Part shown: piece by piece, positions 1-9,706 of the stretch | Position numbering within the stretch: the stretch's first letter is position 1 | How the letters are laid out: each line of letters begins with the position of its first letter | Assembly: GCF_900168255.1 (NCBI RefSeq) | Contig: NZ_LT799838.1 | Coordinates: 1,612,001-1,676,000, forward strand | Source: Psychrobacter sp. DAB_AL43B | GTDB lineage: Bacteria > Pseudomonadota > Gammaproteobacteria > Pseudomonadales > Moraxellaceae | Length of the DNA: 64,000 nucleotides | Direction: 5' to 3' | Notes under the pieces: model-generated | The model's database searches: none | What the model was told of the DNA's origin: nothing | What the model saw: only the letters and a program-made list of their open reading frames with translations | Position numbers and translations under genes: made by a program

Positions 1-97
1 GGATAATCACGGTCCTTGTATTACTATTGGGCTGCATTGACTATATAATAGCATGTGGTCGAATAATGACAAATGACAAATACTTTAAGGGTAGTAC

Positions 98-772
98 ATG
101 ACTGACAATCTCGAGCTTTCACATCAGCAAAAGCGTGCATTTCAACCACAAAGACTCTCAGCGCCACGCAATTTTACGCTGCCAGAAGTATTGGCTAAAA
201 GTGAAGTGCCTTTAGTATTAGAGATTGGTGCAGGGAAGGGCAAGCATGCGCTTAGCTTTGTGCAGCAAAATCCTGATAAGCATCTTATTGCTATTGAGCG
301 CACTCGCAATAAGTTTGACGCCTTTACTAAGTTGGCGGCGCAGCAAAAATCAAGCAATTTAGATGCTATTCATGCTGATGCTATTGCATGGATCGTACAT
401 GCGATTGCGCCCAACAGTATCGATAGCATTTTTATACTATATCCCAATCCTGAGCAGCATAACCCCAATCAGCAATGGTTAAATATGCCTTTTTTTGAAT
501 TTTTGCTTTCTCGTTTGAAAGTAGGCGGGGAAGTAATATTGGCAACTAACATAGAAACTTATATAGACAATGCTGAGCAGCAAGCGCACGAGGCTTGGTG
601 TCTACCGAACATACGCCGTAAAGTCAAAAGTGACAGTCAACGTACCCATTTTGAAGTTAAATATTTAGCGCGCCAAGAAACCTGCTGGCAGCTTACCATG
701 CGCAAGCCTAAAGACTACCAAACCAGATTTGATAGCTGGACTATAGATAATCTAAAATCTATAGAGATATAG
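98..772 (+). CDS. TrmB-like SAM-dependent methyltransferase
   Basis: This 224-residue protein has a class I methyltransferase fold. Motif I is LEIGAGKGKHALSF (about residues 41-54) and the acidic end of strand 2 is AIERTRNKF (about 65-73). The nearest family is TrmB, which makes m7G46 in tRNA. However, the family signature FPDPWxKxxHxKRR is replaced by YPNPEQHNPNQQW (about 116-128), and the late TKFE motif reads THFE. It may therefore be a divergent paralogue with another RNA substrate. The start is supported by AAGGG about 7 bases before the ATG. It stands alone, convergent with the ABC1 gene. The methyltransferase class is clear; the substrate is not. Confidence 0.75.
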   Translation: MTDNLELSHQQKRAFQPQRLSAPRNFTLPEVLAKSEVPLVLEIGAGKGKHALSFVQQNPDKHLIAIERTRNKFDAFTKLAAQQKSSNLDAIHADAIAWIVHAIAPNSIDSIFILYPNPEQHNPNQQWLNMPFFEFLLSRLKVGGEVILATNIETYIDNAEQQAHEAWCLPNIRRKVKSDSQRTHFEVKYLARQETCWQLTMRKPKDYQTRFDSWTIDNLKSIEI

Positions 773-880
773 CCTAAGCAAAAATAAAAGAGCAATACCC
801 AAAAGTAGATAAAGTTAGAAGCAAACTAATACACGTATCTAGAAAATATAAAATAGCCTAAGCAATAAAAATAAATAAAC

Positions 881-907
881 AAAAAAACCGCCCCAAAAGG
901 ACGGTCC
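881..907 (-). terminator. Rho-independent terminator after the ABC1-family gene
   Basis: Read on the minus strand, ACCGTCC pairs with GGGCGGT (one G-T pair) across a TTTT loop, followed by seven T. It lies 23 bases past the stop of the minus-strand ABC1 gene. Confidence 0.75.
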
Positions 908-929
908 AAAAAGTAAGTAAATCTTTACA

Positions 930-2354
930 TTATAAGAAAGGCTTTACTAATGTATTAGAGTCAGTATGCGCATCAAGTACCGTCAAAAAGGTATAGGCGC
1001 CAATAAATTTTCGACTGATAAACATAAATTCCTTGGGCGGAAGATTAAACTCAAAAGATTGCATAGCTCGTGTGGCATCATTTGAAAGGCGGGTATGTAA
1101 TTTACTATTTGCCCAAATATAGCGCTGCTGTTCGTCCAAACAATCAGCAGGGATATCAGGGTTTAGTGCAGGATCACTGAAAGGCTCTGTAGCAAGCAAA
1201 AACAATGAGGCGATATCAGAGCGTACTTTATCGCTCATAGTATCGAAAAAATCATAACCTGTCATTGCCAACATCATTGCCTGATGGTCATGACGATATC
1301 CTGCTCGTAACAGACCATGAGCAATCGTTAGTAGATTATTATCAAACTGACGAATAGCACCAAAATCTAATAAGACCAGTTTATCTATCTCATTTTTATC
1401 ATGACTGACACGAACGAGGTAGTTGCCAAAGTTTGGGTCCGTCTGCATTTCGCCCCAAACAAAAATTTCTCGTATCATGATCTCGATGGCAGCCTGACCG
1501 ATAGCATTACGGCTCTCATGAGGTAATAATTGTAACGCTTCAGAAACGACGCTAATACCGGGTTCATAAGACATACATAGCAAGCGTTTGGTTGAGTAAT
1601 TACGATTAATTTTGGGAACGATATAGCGTGGGTCATCAAGCAAACGTTCATAGAAACGCTCAGTAGTGGCCGCTTCTGCTTCGTAATCAACTTCATGATG
1701 GAGTAGGTCACGTATCTCTTCAAACCAAGCATCGAGTGAGCGTGTTTGAGGAACAATATTGCTGACTTTTAATAAACGCTTAAATAAAGCAAGATCAGAA
1801 TTAATAGCATCAGCCACACCCGGGTATTGAATTTTCAATACCACCTGTTCACCAGTCGCAAGCACTGTGGCACGATGAACTTGAGCGAGGGATGCTGTAC
1901 CGATAGGAACGGGATCAACCTCAAGCTCATGCAATTTATTACCTAATAACTGGCGTAATGTCTGCTCAATTTTTGGCCATGCTAATGTAGCTGTATCATC
2001 ATTGAGCGTTTGCAGCGCGCGCGTGATTTCAGGTGGCAAGATATGCTCACCATAAATCGCCAGCATTTGACCAATTTTTACCACTGAACCTTTTAGCTTA
2101 CCCAGCTCTTCTGCCAAGTAATTCGCCTGTTCTTCCATAAAAATTTGGTTACGTGCCGTACGGGCTTCTTTATTTAAGAACATACCAGACACGCTATTAC
2201 CTGCCCAACGACGACCAATATTTAATGAGGTTTTGGCAATCGACATCCGACGCTCAAACCCTGAAGTTTTTAGGTTATCGATTGATTGCTTGGTATTAGA
2301 TTGCTTATTATTAAAAGGTCTAGAGGTATCATTTGCCATAATATAATCATTCAT
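930..2354 (-). CDS. ABC1/AarF (UbiB-like) atypical kinase family protein
   Basis: The 474-residue protein carries the ABC1 hallmarks in order: KxGQ motif as VVKIGQML (91-98), the alanine-type nucleotide loop PIGTASLAQVHRA (150-162), the lysine VVLKIQYPGV (171-180), a catalytic-loop region QTDPNFGNYLV and the metal-binding DFG as LLDFGAIRQF. ABC1 proteins are atypical kinases or ATPases linked to ubiquinone synthesis and lipid metabolism. This one lacks the C-terminal membrane helices typical of UbiB and lies far from any ubi genes, so it fits the soluble AarF-like group better. An alternative start at 2339 (MANDTSRP) is possible; neither start has a strong ribosome site. The exact substrate is unknown. 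Confidence 0.8.
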   Translation of the reverse strand: MNDYIMANDTSRPFNNKQSNTKQSIDNLKTSGFERRMSIAKTSLNIGRRWAGNSVSGMFLNKEARTARNQIFMEEQANYLAEELGKLKGSVVKIGQMLAIYGEHILPPEITRALQTLNDDTATLAWPKIEQTLRQLLGNKLHELEVDPVPIGTASLAQVHRATVLATGEQVVLKIQYPGVADAINSDLALFKRLLKVSNIVPQTRSLDAWFEEIRDLLHHEVDYEAEAATTERFYERLLDDPRYIVPKINRNYSTKRLLCMSYEPGISVVSEALQLLPHESRNAIGQAAIEIMIREIFVWGEMQTDPNFGNYLVRVSHDKNEIDKLVLLDFGAIRQFDNNLLTIAHGLLRAGYRHDHQAMMLAMTGYDFFDTMSDKVRSDIASLFLLATEPFSDPALNPDIPADCLDEQQRYIWANSKLHTRLSNDATRAMQSFEFNLPPKEFMFISRKFIGAYTFLTVLDAHTDSNTLVKPFL

Positions 2355-2567
2355 CCGGTTGGTATTGATTTGTGGGTTTAATACCTACAATACAAGGGAG
2401 ATGCGACACACTGGTACAAAATTGTACCATATAAAAGGGAGGTAGGTTGATGAGGCTTAGTTGACCGCTGTTACTTACTTTGTCAATTCAAGTACGATTG
2501 CTCAAATAATCATTACTTACTGATCTTATCTAGTATAAATTATGCTCTACTAGAACTTATACTCCAA

Positions 2568-2714
2568 TATAGTCAGTTCAATATAAAAAATATACGTTAA
2601 AAATAGCGTCATGCTGGGATAAGTTTTCCTCGCTTGCTGTGCGCTTCACACTCCAGAGGCTTCGAAAAATTTATCCCAGCAGCACTGTATTCTTTTTAAA
2701 TTGAATCGAATATA
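2568..2714 (+). mobile_element. MITE-like dispersed repeat, copy A
   Basis: This 147-bp non-coding element lies in the 579-bp gap between the ABC1 gene and purD. Its ends are imperfect inverted repeats: the left end starts TATAGTCAGTTCAA and the right end, read on the other strand, starts TATATTCGATTCAA, with about 18 of 22 positions matching. Inside, TGCTGGGATAA (2612-2622) pairs with TTATCCCAGCA (2671-2681). A second, diverged copy lies inverted at 19337-19482. No open reading frame fits inside, so any movement would need a transposase from elsewhere. The rest of the gap holds the purD terminator and a short tandem repeat; I see nothing else in it. Confidence 0.75.
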
Positions 2715-2786
2715 TGATGGCCTTTATTCTAATACGTAGTACTTTATCATTTTTAAACTGGTTGGCTGATATTAAAAGTGATAGAT

Positions 2787-2820
2787 CAAAAAAATACGAC
2801 CTAGCATCACACTAGGTCGA
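2787..2820 (-). terminator. Rho-independent terminator after purD
   Basis: Perfect 8-bp stem CGACCTAG/CTAGGTCG with a 7-base loop. On the minus strand it is followed by TA and seven T. It lies about 115 bases past the purD stop. Confidence 0.8.
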
Positions 2821-2863
2821 ATAATTAGACAAAAATTATGAGCATTTCAATATTAAACGGAAC

Positions 2864-2893
2864 CATGTTGTTCATAGTCATGTTGTTCATAGT
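2864..2893. repeat. Perfect 15-bp tandem duplication
   Basis: CATGTTGTTCATAGT occurs twice in direct succession between the purD stop and its terminator. It looks like a slippage product; no function is evident. Confidence 0.85.
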
Positions 2894-2933
2894 ATCGTTT
2901 ATGACACAGTTTATAACGTACTGAGTATTAATA

Positions 2934-4283
2934 TTAAGTGTTTTCACGGGCAATGGCATGATGACCGATATCACGGCGATACTGTGCACCATCAAAACTA
3001 ATCGCAGCAGTTACTGCTAATGCTGCTTGCTGGGCGTCTGAGATGCTATCTGCTAATGCGGTGACACATAATACGCGTCCACCATCAGTAATAATTTCTT
3101 TTTTACTATGAGTCGTTACATCAGGATTAATATTGTCCAACTCAGCATGACTAAAGGCAGTACCTGCATGGAAAACTTTTACAGCATTATCGCCTTGGTT
3201 ATCAAGTGCTGGTAAACCAGAAATGACATCACCTTTAGAAGACGTTTCAGGATAGCCTTTTGAGGCGATGACAATACCAAGAGCAGGGCGCGCGTCCCAG
3301 TTGGCTTCACTAGGTAGATTACCTGCCAGCCCTTGAGCGACCAAATCTACCATCGAGGATTTTAAACGCATCAGAATTGGCTGGGTTTCAGGATCGCCAA
3401 AACGGCAGTTGAATTCAATCACATACGGATCACCAGCATCATCAATCATTAAGCCCGCATATAAAAATCCAGTATAAGGATGACCGGCAGCTTTCATCGC
3501 ATCAACGACTGGCTGAATGACTTGTGTCATTACTTTATCATGCACCTCTTGAGTGACTACTGGGGCAGGCGAATAAGCGCCCATACCGCCAGTATTTGGA
3601 CCGGTATCACCTTCAAACGCACGTTTATGATCTTGGCTGGTTGCCATAGGCAAGATGTGTTCACCATCTACCATACAAATAAAGCTGGCCTCTTCGCCTT
3701 GCAGAAACTGCTCGATGACCACGCGACTTCCGGCATCGCCAAACTTATTGTCCGCAAGCATATCGTCAATTGCTTCATACGCCTGTTCGATAGTCTCAGC
3801 TACGATGACACCTTTACCAGCAGCAAGTCCGTCAGCTTTAATAACAATGGGAGCGCCTTGCTCGTCGACGTATGCTTTCGCACTTTCTACATCAGTAAAA
3901 CCTTGATAGGCAGCAGTTGGGATATGGTTTTGTTCCATAAACTCTTTAGCAAAGGTTTTTGAGCCTTCTAATTGCGCACAATATGCGGTTGGGCCCCATG
4001 CTTTGATGCCAGCTTCGCGGCAAGCATCGACAATACCCGTAACGAGTGGCGCTTCAGGACCAACGATAACCATATCAATAGCGTTATTTTGGCAAAATTC
4101 AATGACCGCACTATGCTCACTAGCATCAGTTGCAATTTCTAAAATGACGTTTTGACACTTAGGCTCAAGAGCAGTACCAGCGTTACCGGGAGCGACATAG
4201 ACCTGTTGTACTTTTTCATCTTTCGCACACTGCCATGCCAATGCGTGTTCACGACCACCTGAGCCAATCACCAAAATATTCAT
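2934..4283 (-). CDS. purD: Phosphoribosylamine-glycine ligase (GAR synthetase)
   Basis: PurD joins glycine to 5-phosphoribosylamine using ATP, the second step of purine synthesis. The N-terminus MNILVIGSGGREHALAW is the family's Rossmann-like start. The ATP-grasp core follows, with VIKADGLAAGKGV, the PurD signature FGDPETQP and the C-terminal domain. The start at 4283 gives this canonical N-terminus; the frame extends upstream by seven residues (MLRARRM) that look untranslated, and ATG at 4286 is also possible. Length (449 residues) is normal. The purine genes often linked to it, such as purH, are not adjacent here; the divergent neighbour is the glutamate dehydrogenase. Confidence 0.97.
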   Translation of the reverse strand: MNILVIGSGGREHALAWQCAKDEKVQQVYVAPGNAGTALEPKCQNVILEIATDASEHSAVIEFCQNNAIDMVIVGPEAPLVTGIVDACREAGIKAWGPTAYCAQLEGSKTFAKEFMEQNHIPTAAYQGFTDVESAKAYVDEQGAPIVIKADGLAAGKGVIVAETIEQAYEAIDDMLADNKFGDAGSRVVIEQFLQGEEASFICMVDGEHILPMATSQDHKRAFEGDTGPNTGGMGAYSPAPVVTQEVHDKVMTQVIQPVVDAMKAAGHPYTGFLYAGLMIDDAGDPYVIEFNCRFGDPETQPILMRLKSSMVDLVAQGLAGNLPSEANWDARPALGIVIASKGYPETSSKGDVISGLPALDNQGDNAVKVFHAGTAFSHAELDNINPDVTTHSKKEIITDGGRVLCVTALADSISDAQQAALAVTAAISFDGAQYRRDIGHHAIARENT

Positions 4284-4724
4284 CATACGTCTTGCCCTTA
4301 GCATTAATTATTAGTAGCGAGTCAATAAAGCACTGTTAAACATAATGTCGTATTCTAACAAAAAAGCTGCATCGATTGCCATGAGTATCAGCCTGCTAGT
4401 AAGTATTCTCAAACAATAATAGAAAATAGAAGAACGAGTCATCAACTGAAATATTGTCTCATTAGTAAAGGTTATCGACTTGGTGCTGATTCATAAAATG
4501 ATTGTGCTATTGCTAGATGAGTAGGTGCGTTACACTTTAGCAGACAAGCGCTGTCACTATCATAAGCTGTCACTGTCATAAACAGTACCCTAATCAGTCG
4601 CTTGCCAGCATAAGGACATATAAAATCACGGAATAATAAAACGCGAGTCATATAGCACTAACCGTTAATACGATTATATAACCCTAAGTAAGAAACAAAC
4701 TTATAAAAAAGGACAATAAACGCT
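4284..4724. other. Divergent intergenic region purD / glutamate dehydrogenase
   Basis: The 441-bp region must carry the promoters of both divergent genes, but no clear consensus pair could be assigned. It contains a 16-bp tandem duplication at 4550-4581 (GCTGTCACTATCATAA then GCTGTCACTGTCATAA, one mismatch). No credible gene was seen. Confidence 0.6.
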
Positions 4725-7700
4725 ATGCCAAATTCCCTAAATATTACAGAAGAGCGCATTAGCCAAATAAGCGATATTGCCACCAGTTATGTGCAAAAGG
4801 ATAAATCGCTGCTTGACCATTTCATTCATAGTTATTACCAATCGTTGCATAAAGAAATGGCTGATGCGATCAGCGATGCAGACCTAGCAGGGATGGCGCT
4901 ACATCATTTTACGCTACTTAAAGGCTATGATGGCAGTAGTCCACAGTTGGCTATTTTAAACCCAATTGCCGAGGAGCAACATTTTCATAGCTCGCATACG
5001 GTTATTCAAATGGTGGCGTATGATCGCCCTTTTCTAGTAGATACACTGCTGATGACGCTTGAAGCGCAGGGTATTGATGTACATCGCACTTATAACATCA
5101 TCGTCAGCGTTCAACGCGATGATGACAATAGCATCACTCACATCGAAAGCGCTCACGAAAGCGCCACCTCTCACTTGTCTTTAATCCAGTGTGAAATTGC
5201 TTACCAAGATAAGGATAAGTTAGCGGCATTACAGCAAGTGCTACTAGATAAAGTAGATACACTCGACACGGTAGTTGGTGACTGGGGGAAAATGCAGGAA
5301 CGCCTCAGTGAAATTAAAGATGAGTTATCAAAAAAACCACTGCCAGAAGTTTTTTATTCACGCCAAGAAATTCAAGCCTTTTTAGATTGGATGACCGATG
5401 AGCACTTTATTTTCTTAGGGTTTCGTGAATACCGTTTAGAAGTTAAAGAGGGCGAAAAAGAATCTGATTTAAAGCTGTTTTCGATTGGTAATAGCGGTCT
5501 TGGTCTGCTACGCGGTGGCGAACAAGATGCACTGTCAAAGAGTTTTGACGAGTTACCTAGCAATCTTAAGAAGCTATTAACTGAGCCGCGAGTATTAACG
5601 CTCTCTAAATCAAGCCGTGTATCACCCGTGCATCATTCAGTATATATGGATTTTTTGGGTATTCATAAGTTTGATGACCATGGTAGTTTGGTCGGTGAGT
5701 ATCGATTTATTGGGTTGTTTACGCCCCAAGCGTATCAGCTAAGCGTACAGCAAATACCGTTACTGCGTGAAAAAGCCAATAAAATCATGGCGATGGCAGA
5801 ATTGCCACGCGATGGTCATGCCTATCATAAAATGATGCATGTGATTAATAGCTTACCGCGTGATGATTTATTTCAAGCCAGCGTCGAAGAGCTATATCCC
5901 ATCGTCTCTGGTATTACTCAATTGCAAGACAAAAAAAGCCTGCGTTTATTTAGCCGCATTGACCACTATCAACGCTTTGTTTCCTGCTTGGTTTATATTC
6001 CGCGCGATAAATTCAATACTGAACTGCGTATCAAAGTACAAAATGTGCTTAAAGAGGCTTATGGCGGTACATCATCTGGCTTCACTACCGAATTCAATGA
6101 GTCCGAGCACGCCCGCGTCCATGTCCACGTAAGAACAGAGCCTGGTCATGTTAATGCGGTCGATAACAGCACTCTTGAAACTGAGCTATCAGCACTGATG
6201 CAATCATGGGGCGATAACTATCAAAAGATGCTGTTGGATAATGTGGGTGAGCAGCAAGCCAATGCCTTAATGCGCAAATTCTTAAGTTATATTCCCGCCG
6301 CCTATCAAGAGCGTTTTGATGCGAGAACGGCCGTCGAAGATACCAAGCGTTTGGCAAATTTGACTGATGAGCAGCCGATACTTTGGCATTTATACCAATC
6401 TACAGGAGATGCCAGTAATCAGTTGCATCTAAAGCTATATGGCCGTCAGCAGCCGGTTATTTTATCTAAAGTATTGCCAGTATTAGAAAATTTCGGCGTT
6501 TCGGTTGTTTCAGCACAAACCTATGAGTTTGATTTACCTGAACAAGCCATTTGGATGCAAGAGTATGAACTGACTTTGGAGCATGTTGATACAATCGATA
6601 TGCAAGTGGTACGCGGTCAGTTTGAAGACAGTCTTAAACAAATCTGGGCTGGTAATGTTGAGAGCGATAGCTTTAACGAGTTGATATTAACCACCAAACT
6701 TGATACTTATGAAGTCGTTGTACTACGCGCATTATCAAGTTATATGCGCCAAGCACGCGCGCCGTTCTCGAATGTTTACATTCAACAGACGGTGGTAAAA
6801 AATAGCGACATTAGCGTGTTATTAGCGGATTTATTCGACACACGCATGAATCCTAAATATAGCGACCCTGACAGCAAAGAGCGTTCAGAAAAAACAGCGA
6901 AAATTAGAGAGCAAATAACGACTGCGTTAGCGGCTGTCGATAGCTTAGATGAAGACCGTATTTTACGCTGGTACTTGGACTTAATTAATGCCATGGTGCG
7001 TACTAACTTTTATCAAAGAGACGCGGATGGTCAGCGCAAAGACAGGCTGTCATTTAAATTTTTAGCGGCAGATATCCCTAACTTGCCTAAACCCAAACCT
7101 ATGTTTGAAATATTTGTCTACTCACCGCGTGTTGAAGCGGTCCATCTACGTGGTGGTAAAGTCGCCCGTGGTGGTCTGCGTTGGTCAGATCGTATGGAAG
7201 ATTTCCGCACCGAAGTACTCGGTCTGGTCAAAGCGCAAATGGTCAAAAACGCCGTGATTGTACCGGTTGGCTCAAAAGGTGGCTTTATTGTTAAGACCAA
7301 AACCATGGCTGATGGACGCGAAGCATTCCAAGCTGAGGGTATTGCTTGCTATCAAGCGTTCCTACGCGGCATGCTCGATGTTACTGATAACATCGTTGAT
7401 GGTAATATTGTCCCGCCAGCCAATACCGTGCGTCATGATGAAGATGACCCGTATTTAGTGGTTGCCGCCGATAAAGGTACGGCAAGTTTTTCTGATATCG
7501 CCAATGCCTTATCTGCTGAATATAACTTTTGGCTTGATGATGCCTTTGCATCAGGCGGCTCAGTCGGTTATGACCATAAAGCGATGGGTATTACGGCACG
7601 CGGTGGTTGGGAGTCGGTCAAACGCCATTTCCGGATGCGTGGCATGGATATCCAAGCAAGTGATGAATTCACAGTCGTTGGTATCGGTGATATGAGCGGT

Positions 7701-9569
7701 GACGTATTCGGTAATGGTATGCTACGCTCACGTCATACCAAGCTGGTTGCCGCCTTTAATCATTTGCATATATTTATTGATCCAAACCCTGACGCTGAGA
7801 CTTCTTATATCGAGCGTGAGCGCTTATTTAATCTACCACGGTCAACATGGGATGACTATGAAAAGTCACTGATTAGCCAAGGCGGTGGTATATTTGCGCG
7901 GACGGAAAAAACCATCGCCATCAGTCCTGAGATGAAAGCGCTGTTTGATATCAGCGATGATAGCTTAGCGCCCAATGATTTTATCAGCGCCTTATTGCGT
8001 GCACCGGTTGATTTAATTTGGAATGGTGGTATCGGTACTTATGTGAAGAGCGCCAATGAAAGCCACGCTGATGTCGGCGACCGTGCCAATGATGCAGTGC
8101 GCGTTAACGGTGGTGAGCTACGTACGGCAGTGGTCGGTGAGGGCGGTAACTTGGGCTTTACCCAGCAAGGGCGTATTGAATACGCGCAAACGGGCGGCCG
8201 TATCTATACCGATGCTATTGATAACTCAGGCGGCGTTAACTGTTCAGATCATGAAGTTAATATCAAAATCCTACTTGGTAAAGTGGTCGAACAAGGTGAT
8301 ATGACCCTAAAACAGCGTAACGAGCTGTTAGAGAGTATGACCGATACCGTGGCAGAATTAGTATTACGTCAAAACTATCTGCAACCACAAGCGATTGAGC
8401 TGAGTCATATTCGCGCAGCGGCAAATTTAAGTGATCATCAGCGTTTTATTCAACTGTTAGAAAGCGAGCAACGTCTGGATCGCGCGATTGAATATCTACC
8501 ATCAGATGAAGAAATTGCCAAACGTCAGAAAACAAATACTGGCTTGACCAATCCAGAGCTGGCCGTTGTCATGGCTTACGGCAAGATGTGGGTTTATGAT
8601 AATTTGTTATTATCTGACGTACCCGATGCTCCTTACTTTATCAATGAGCTGCGTCAGTACTTCCCAGATGAATTGGCATCCCGCTTCTTTGAAGAGATGA
8701 CTGAGCATCGTTTGCACCGCGAAATTATCAGCACTTATTTAACCAACAATGTCGTCAATCGCTTAGGTATCGAGGCGTTATTCCGTCTGACCGAGGAAAC
8801 AGGGCAGTCGCTGGCGACTATCATTCGTGCCTATGCCATTGTGCGTGATGTCTTTAATGTCTCAAAAGCATGGGAGCTGCTTGAATCACTTGATAATAAA
8901 GTGGATGCGACGCTGCTGCTTAATCTTGAGCTGCGTCTGCGTGATGCGCTTGCACATGGCGTAGTCTGGTTTATCAACGCCTTTGGACAAGACTTGCAAG
9001 TCGCCGATATGATTAGCCGCTTTGGGGATAGTGTCGAGCAATTAACCAAGTCAGGCGGATTTATCGAGCAGCAGTTCGCCGATTACTTACAAGAGGATAA
9101 GGTACGTTTAAGTAGCACTGGTCTGACGGATATCGATGCAGCGCTATTTGCCATGTTGCCTTATCATGTTGACGCCCTAGATGCAGCACTACTTTCTGAG
9201 CAATATGAGCGCCCTGTCGATGAGATTGCGACCCTATACTTTGAGGCCTATAAAGTCTTGCAGTTAGATTGGATGATGGAAAATATTGCCACATTACCGC
9301 AGCAAGATCACTGGGATCGCCGCGCGCGTCATGCACTGGTGAATGAAGTCACTCGCACTCTGCGTTTACTAATGGATGCGCTATTATCGCAGCCTGACTC
9401 TAAGCAAGCATTTAATGACTGGAAATCGCGTCATGAAGATCAGCTTGAATCGGTAACGGCTGAGATGCAAAAGCTCGATGACCTTTATAATAACAATGAA
9501 GACAGCAATATCAGCTTATCTACGTTATCCGTACTGATGAGTGAGTTAAGTGGTTTAGTGACTAAGTAG
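4725..9569 (+). CDS. gdhB: NAD-specific glutamate dehydrogenase, 180-kDa type
   Basis: The product oxidises glutamate to 2-oxoglutarate and ammonia with NAD+. At 1614 residues it matches the very large L_180 class known from Pseudomonas and Streptomyces. The long N-terminal half carries ACT-like regulatory segments. The catalytic core begins near residue 800 with the motif RGGLRWSDR and continues with VKNAVIVPVGSKGGF (about 838-852) and the nucleotide-binding region near GIGDMSGDVFGNG. The C-terminal extension is typical of the class. AGGA lies about 12 bases before the ATG. The gene is monocistronic, ending at a strong bidirectional terminator. This enzyme usually works in glutamate breakdown. 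Confidence 0.96.
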   Translation: MPNSLNITEERISQISDIATSYVQKDKSLLDHFIHSYYQSLHKEMADAISDADLAGMALHHFTLLKGYDGSSPQLAILNPIAEEQHFHSSHTVIQMVAYDRPFLVDTLLMTLEAQGIDVHRTYNIIVSVQRDDDNSITHIESAHESATSHLSLIQCEIAYQDKDKLAALQQVLLDKVDTLDTVVGDWGKMQERLSEIKDELSKKPLPEVFYSRQEIQAFLDWMTDEHFIFLGFREYRLEVKEGEKESDLKLFSIGNSGLGLLRGGEQDALSKSFDELPSNLKKLLTEPRVLTLSKSSRVSPVHHSVYMDFLGIHKFDDHGSLVGEYRFIGLFTPQAYQLSVQQIPLLREKANKIMAMAELPRDGHAYHKMMHVINSLPRDDLFQASVEELYPIVSGITQLQDKKSLRLFSRIDHYQRFVSCLVYIPRDKFNTELRIKVQNVLKEAYGGTSSGFTTEFNESEHARVHVHVRTEPGHVNAVDNSTLETELSALMQSWGDNYQKMLLDNVGEQQANALMRKFLSYIPAAYQERFDARTAVEDTKRLANLTDEQPILWHLYQSTGDASNQLHLKLYGRQQPVILSKVLPVLENFGVSVVSAQTYEFDLPEQAIWMQEYELTLEHVDTIDMQVVRGQFEDSLKQIWAGNVESDSFNELILTTKLDTYEVVVLRALSSYMRQARAPFSNVYIQQTVVKNSDISVLLADLFDTRMNPKYSDPDSKERSEKTAKIREQITTALAAVDSLDEDRILRWYLDLINAMVRTNFYQRDADGQRKDRLSFKFLAADIPNLPKPKPMFEIFVYSPRVEAVHLRGGKVARGGLRWSDRMEDFRTEVLGLVKAQMVKNAVIVPVGSKGGFIVKTKTMADGREAFQAEGIACYQAFLRGMLDVTDNIVDGNIVPPANTVRHDEDDPYLVVAADKGTASFSDIANALSAEYNFWLDDAFASGGSVGYDHKAMGITARGGWESVKRHFRMRGMDIQASDEFTVVGIGDMSGDVFGNGMLRSRHTKLVAAFNHLHIFIDPNPDAETSYIERERLFNLPRSTWDDYEKSLISQGGGIFARTEKTIAISPEMKALFDISDDSLAPNDFISALLRAPVDLIWNGGIGTYVKSANESHADVGDRANDAVRVNGGELRTAVVGEGGNLGFTQQGRIEYAQTGGRIYTDAIDNSGGVNCSDHEVNIKILLGKVVEQGDMTLKQRNELLESMTDTVAELVLRQNYLQPQAIELSHIRAAANLSDHQRFIQLLESEQRLDRAIEYLPSDEEIAKRQKTNTGLTNPELAVVMAYGKMWVYDNLLLSDVPDAPYFINELRQYFPDELASRFFEEMTEHRLHREIISTYLTNNVVNRLGIEALFRLTEETGQSLATIIRAYAIVRDVFNVSKAWELLESLDNKVDATLLLNLELRLRDALAHGVVWFINAFGQDLQVADMISRFGDSVEQLTKSGGFIEQQFADYLQEDKVRLSSTGLTDIDAALFAMLPYHVDALDAALLSEQYERPVDEIATLYFEAYKVLQLDWMMENIATLPQQDHWDRRARHALVNEVTRTLRLLMDALLSQPDSKQAFNDWKSRHEDQLESVTAEMQKLDDLYNNNEDSNISLSTLSVLMSELSGLVTK

Positions 9570-9591
9570 CTAAATATAAGTAGCTAAATAT
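9564..9591. repeat. Perfect 14-bp tandem duplication across the gdhB stop codon
   Basis: AAGTAGCTAAATAT is present twice in succession. The first copy contains the last lysine codon and the TAG stop; the second lies wholly in the 3' untranslated region and supplies a second in-frame stop shortly after the first. Confidence 0.85.
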
Positions 9592-9642
9592 AAATAAAAT
9601 CAGTAATTATAATTATAGTTACTTACTTATCCTGTAGAAGAC

Positions 9643-9676
9643 AAAAGCCACCGTTATCAATTAACGGTGGCTTTTT
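9643..9676. terminator. Bidirectional Rho-independent terminator
   Basis: A perfect stem AAAGCCACCGTTA/TAACGGTGGCTTT with a 5-base loop and T-runs on both strands separates the convergent glutamate dehydrogenase and WG-repeat genes. Confidence 0.9.
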
Positions 9677-9706
9677 AATGGTTATTAGTCAGTAGTAAAA
9701 AAATGA

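Noticed and set aside
45..50. TATAAT before the first gene as its promoter
   Set aside because: No -35 element at a proper distance was found in the 44 bases available.
2864..2893. Tandem repeats as a CRISPR-like array
   Set aside because: Only two adjacent copies with no spacers and no cas genes.
3480..3962. 160-codon open frame opposite purD
   Set aside because: Fully antisense to a well-conserved gene, without start signals or recognisable motifs.
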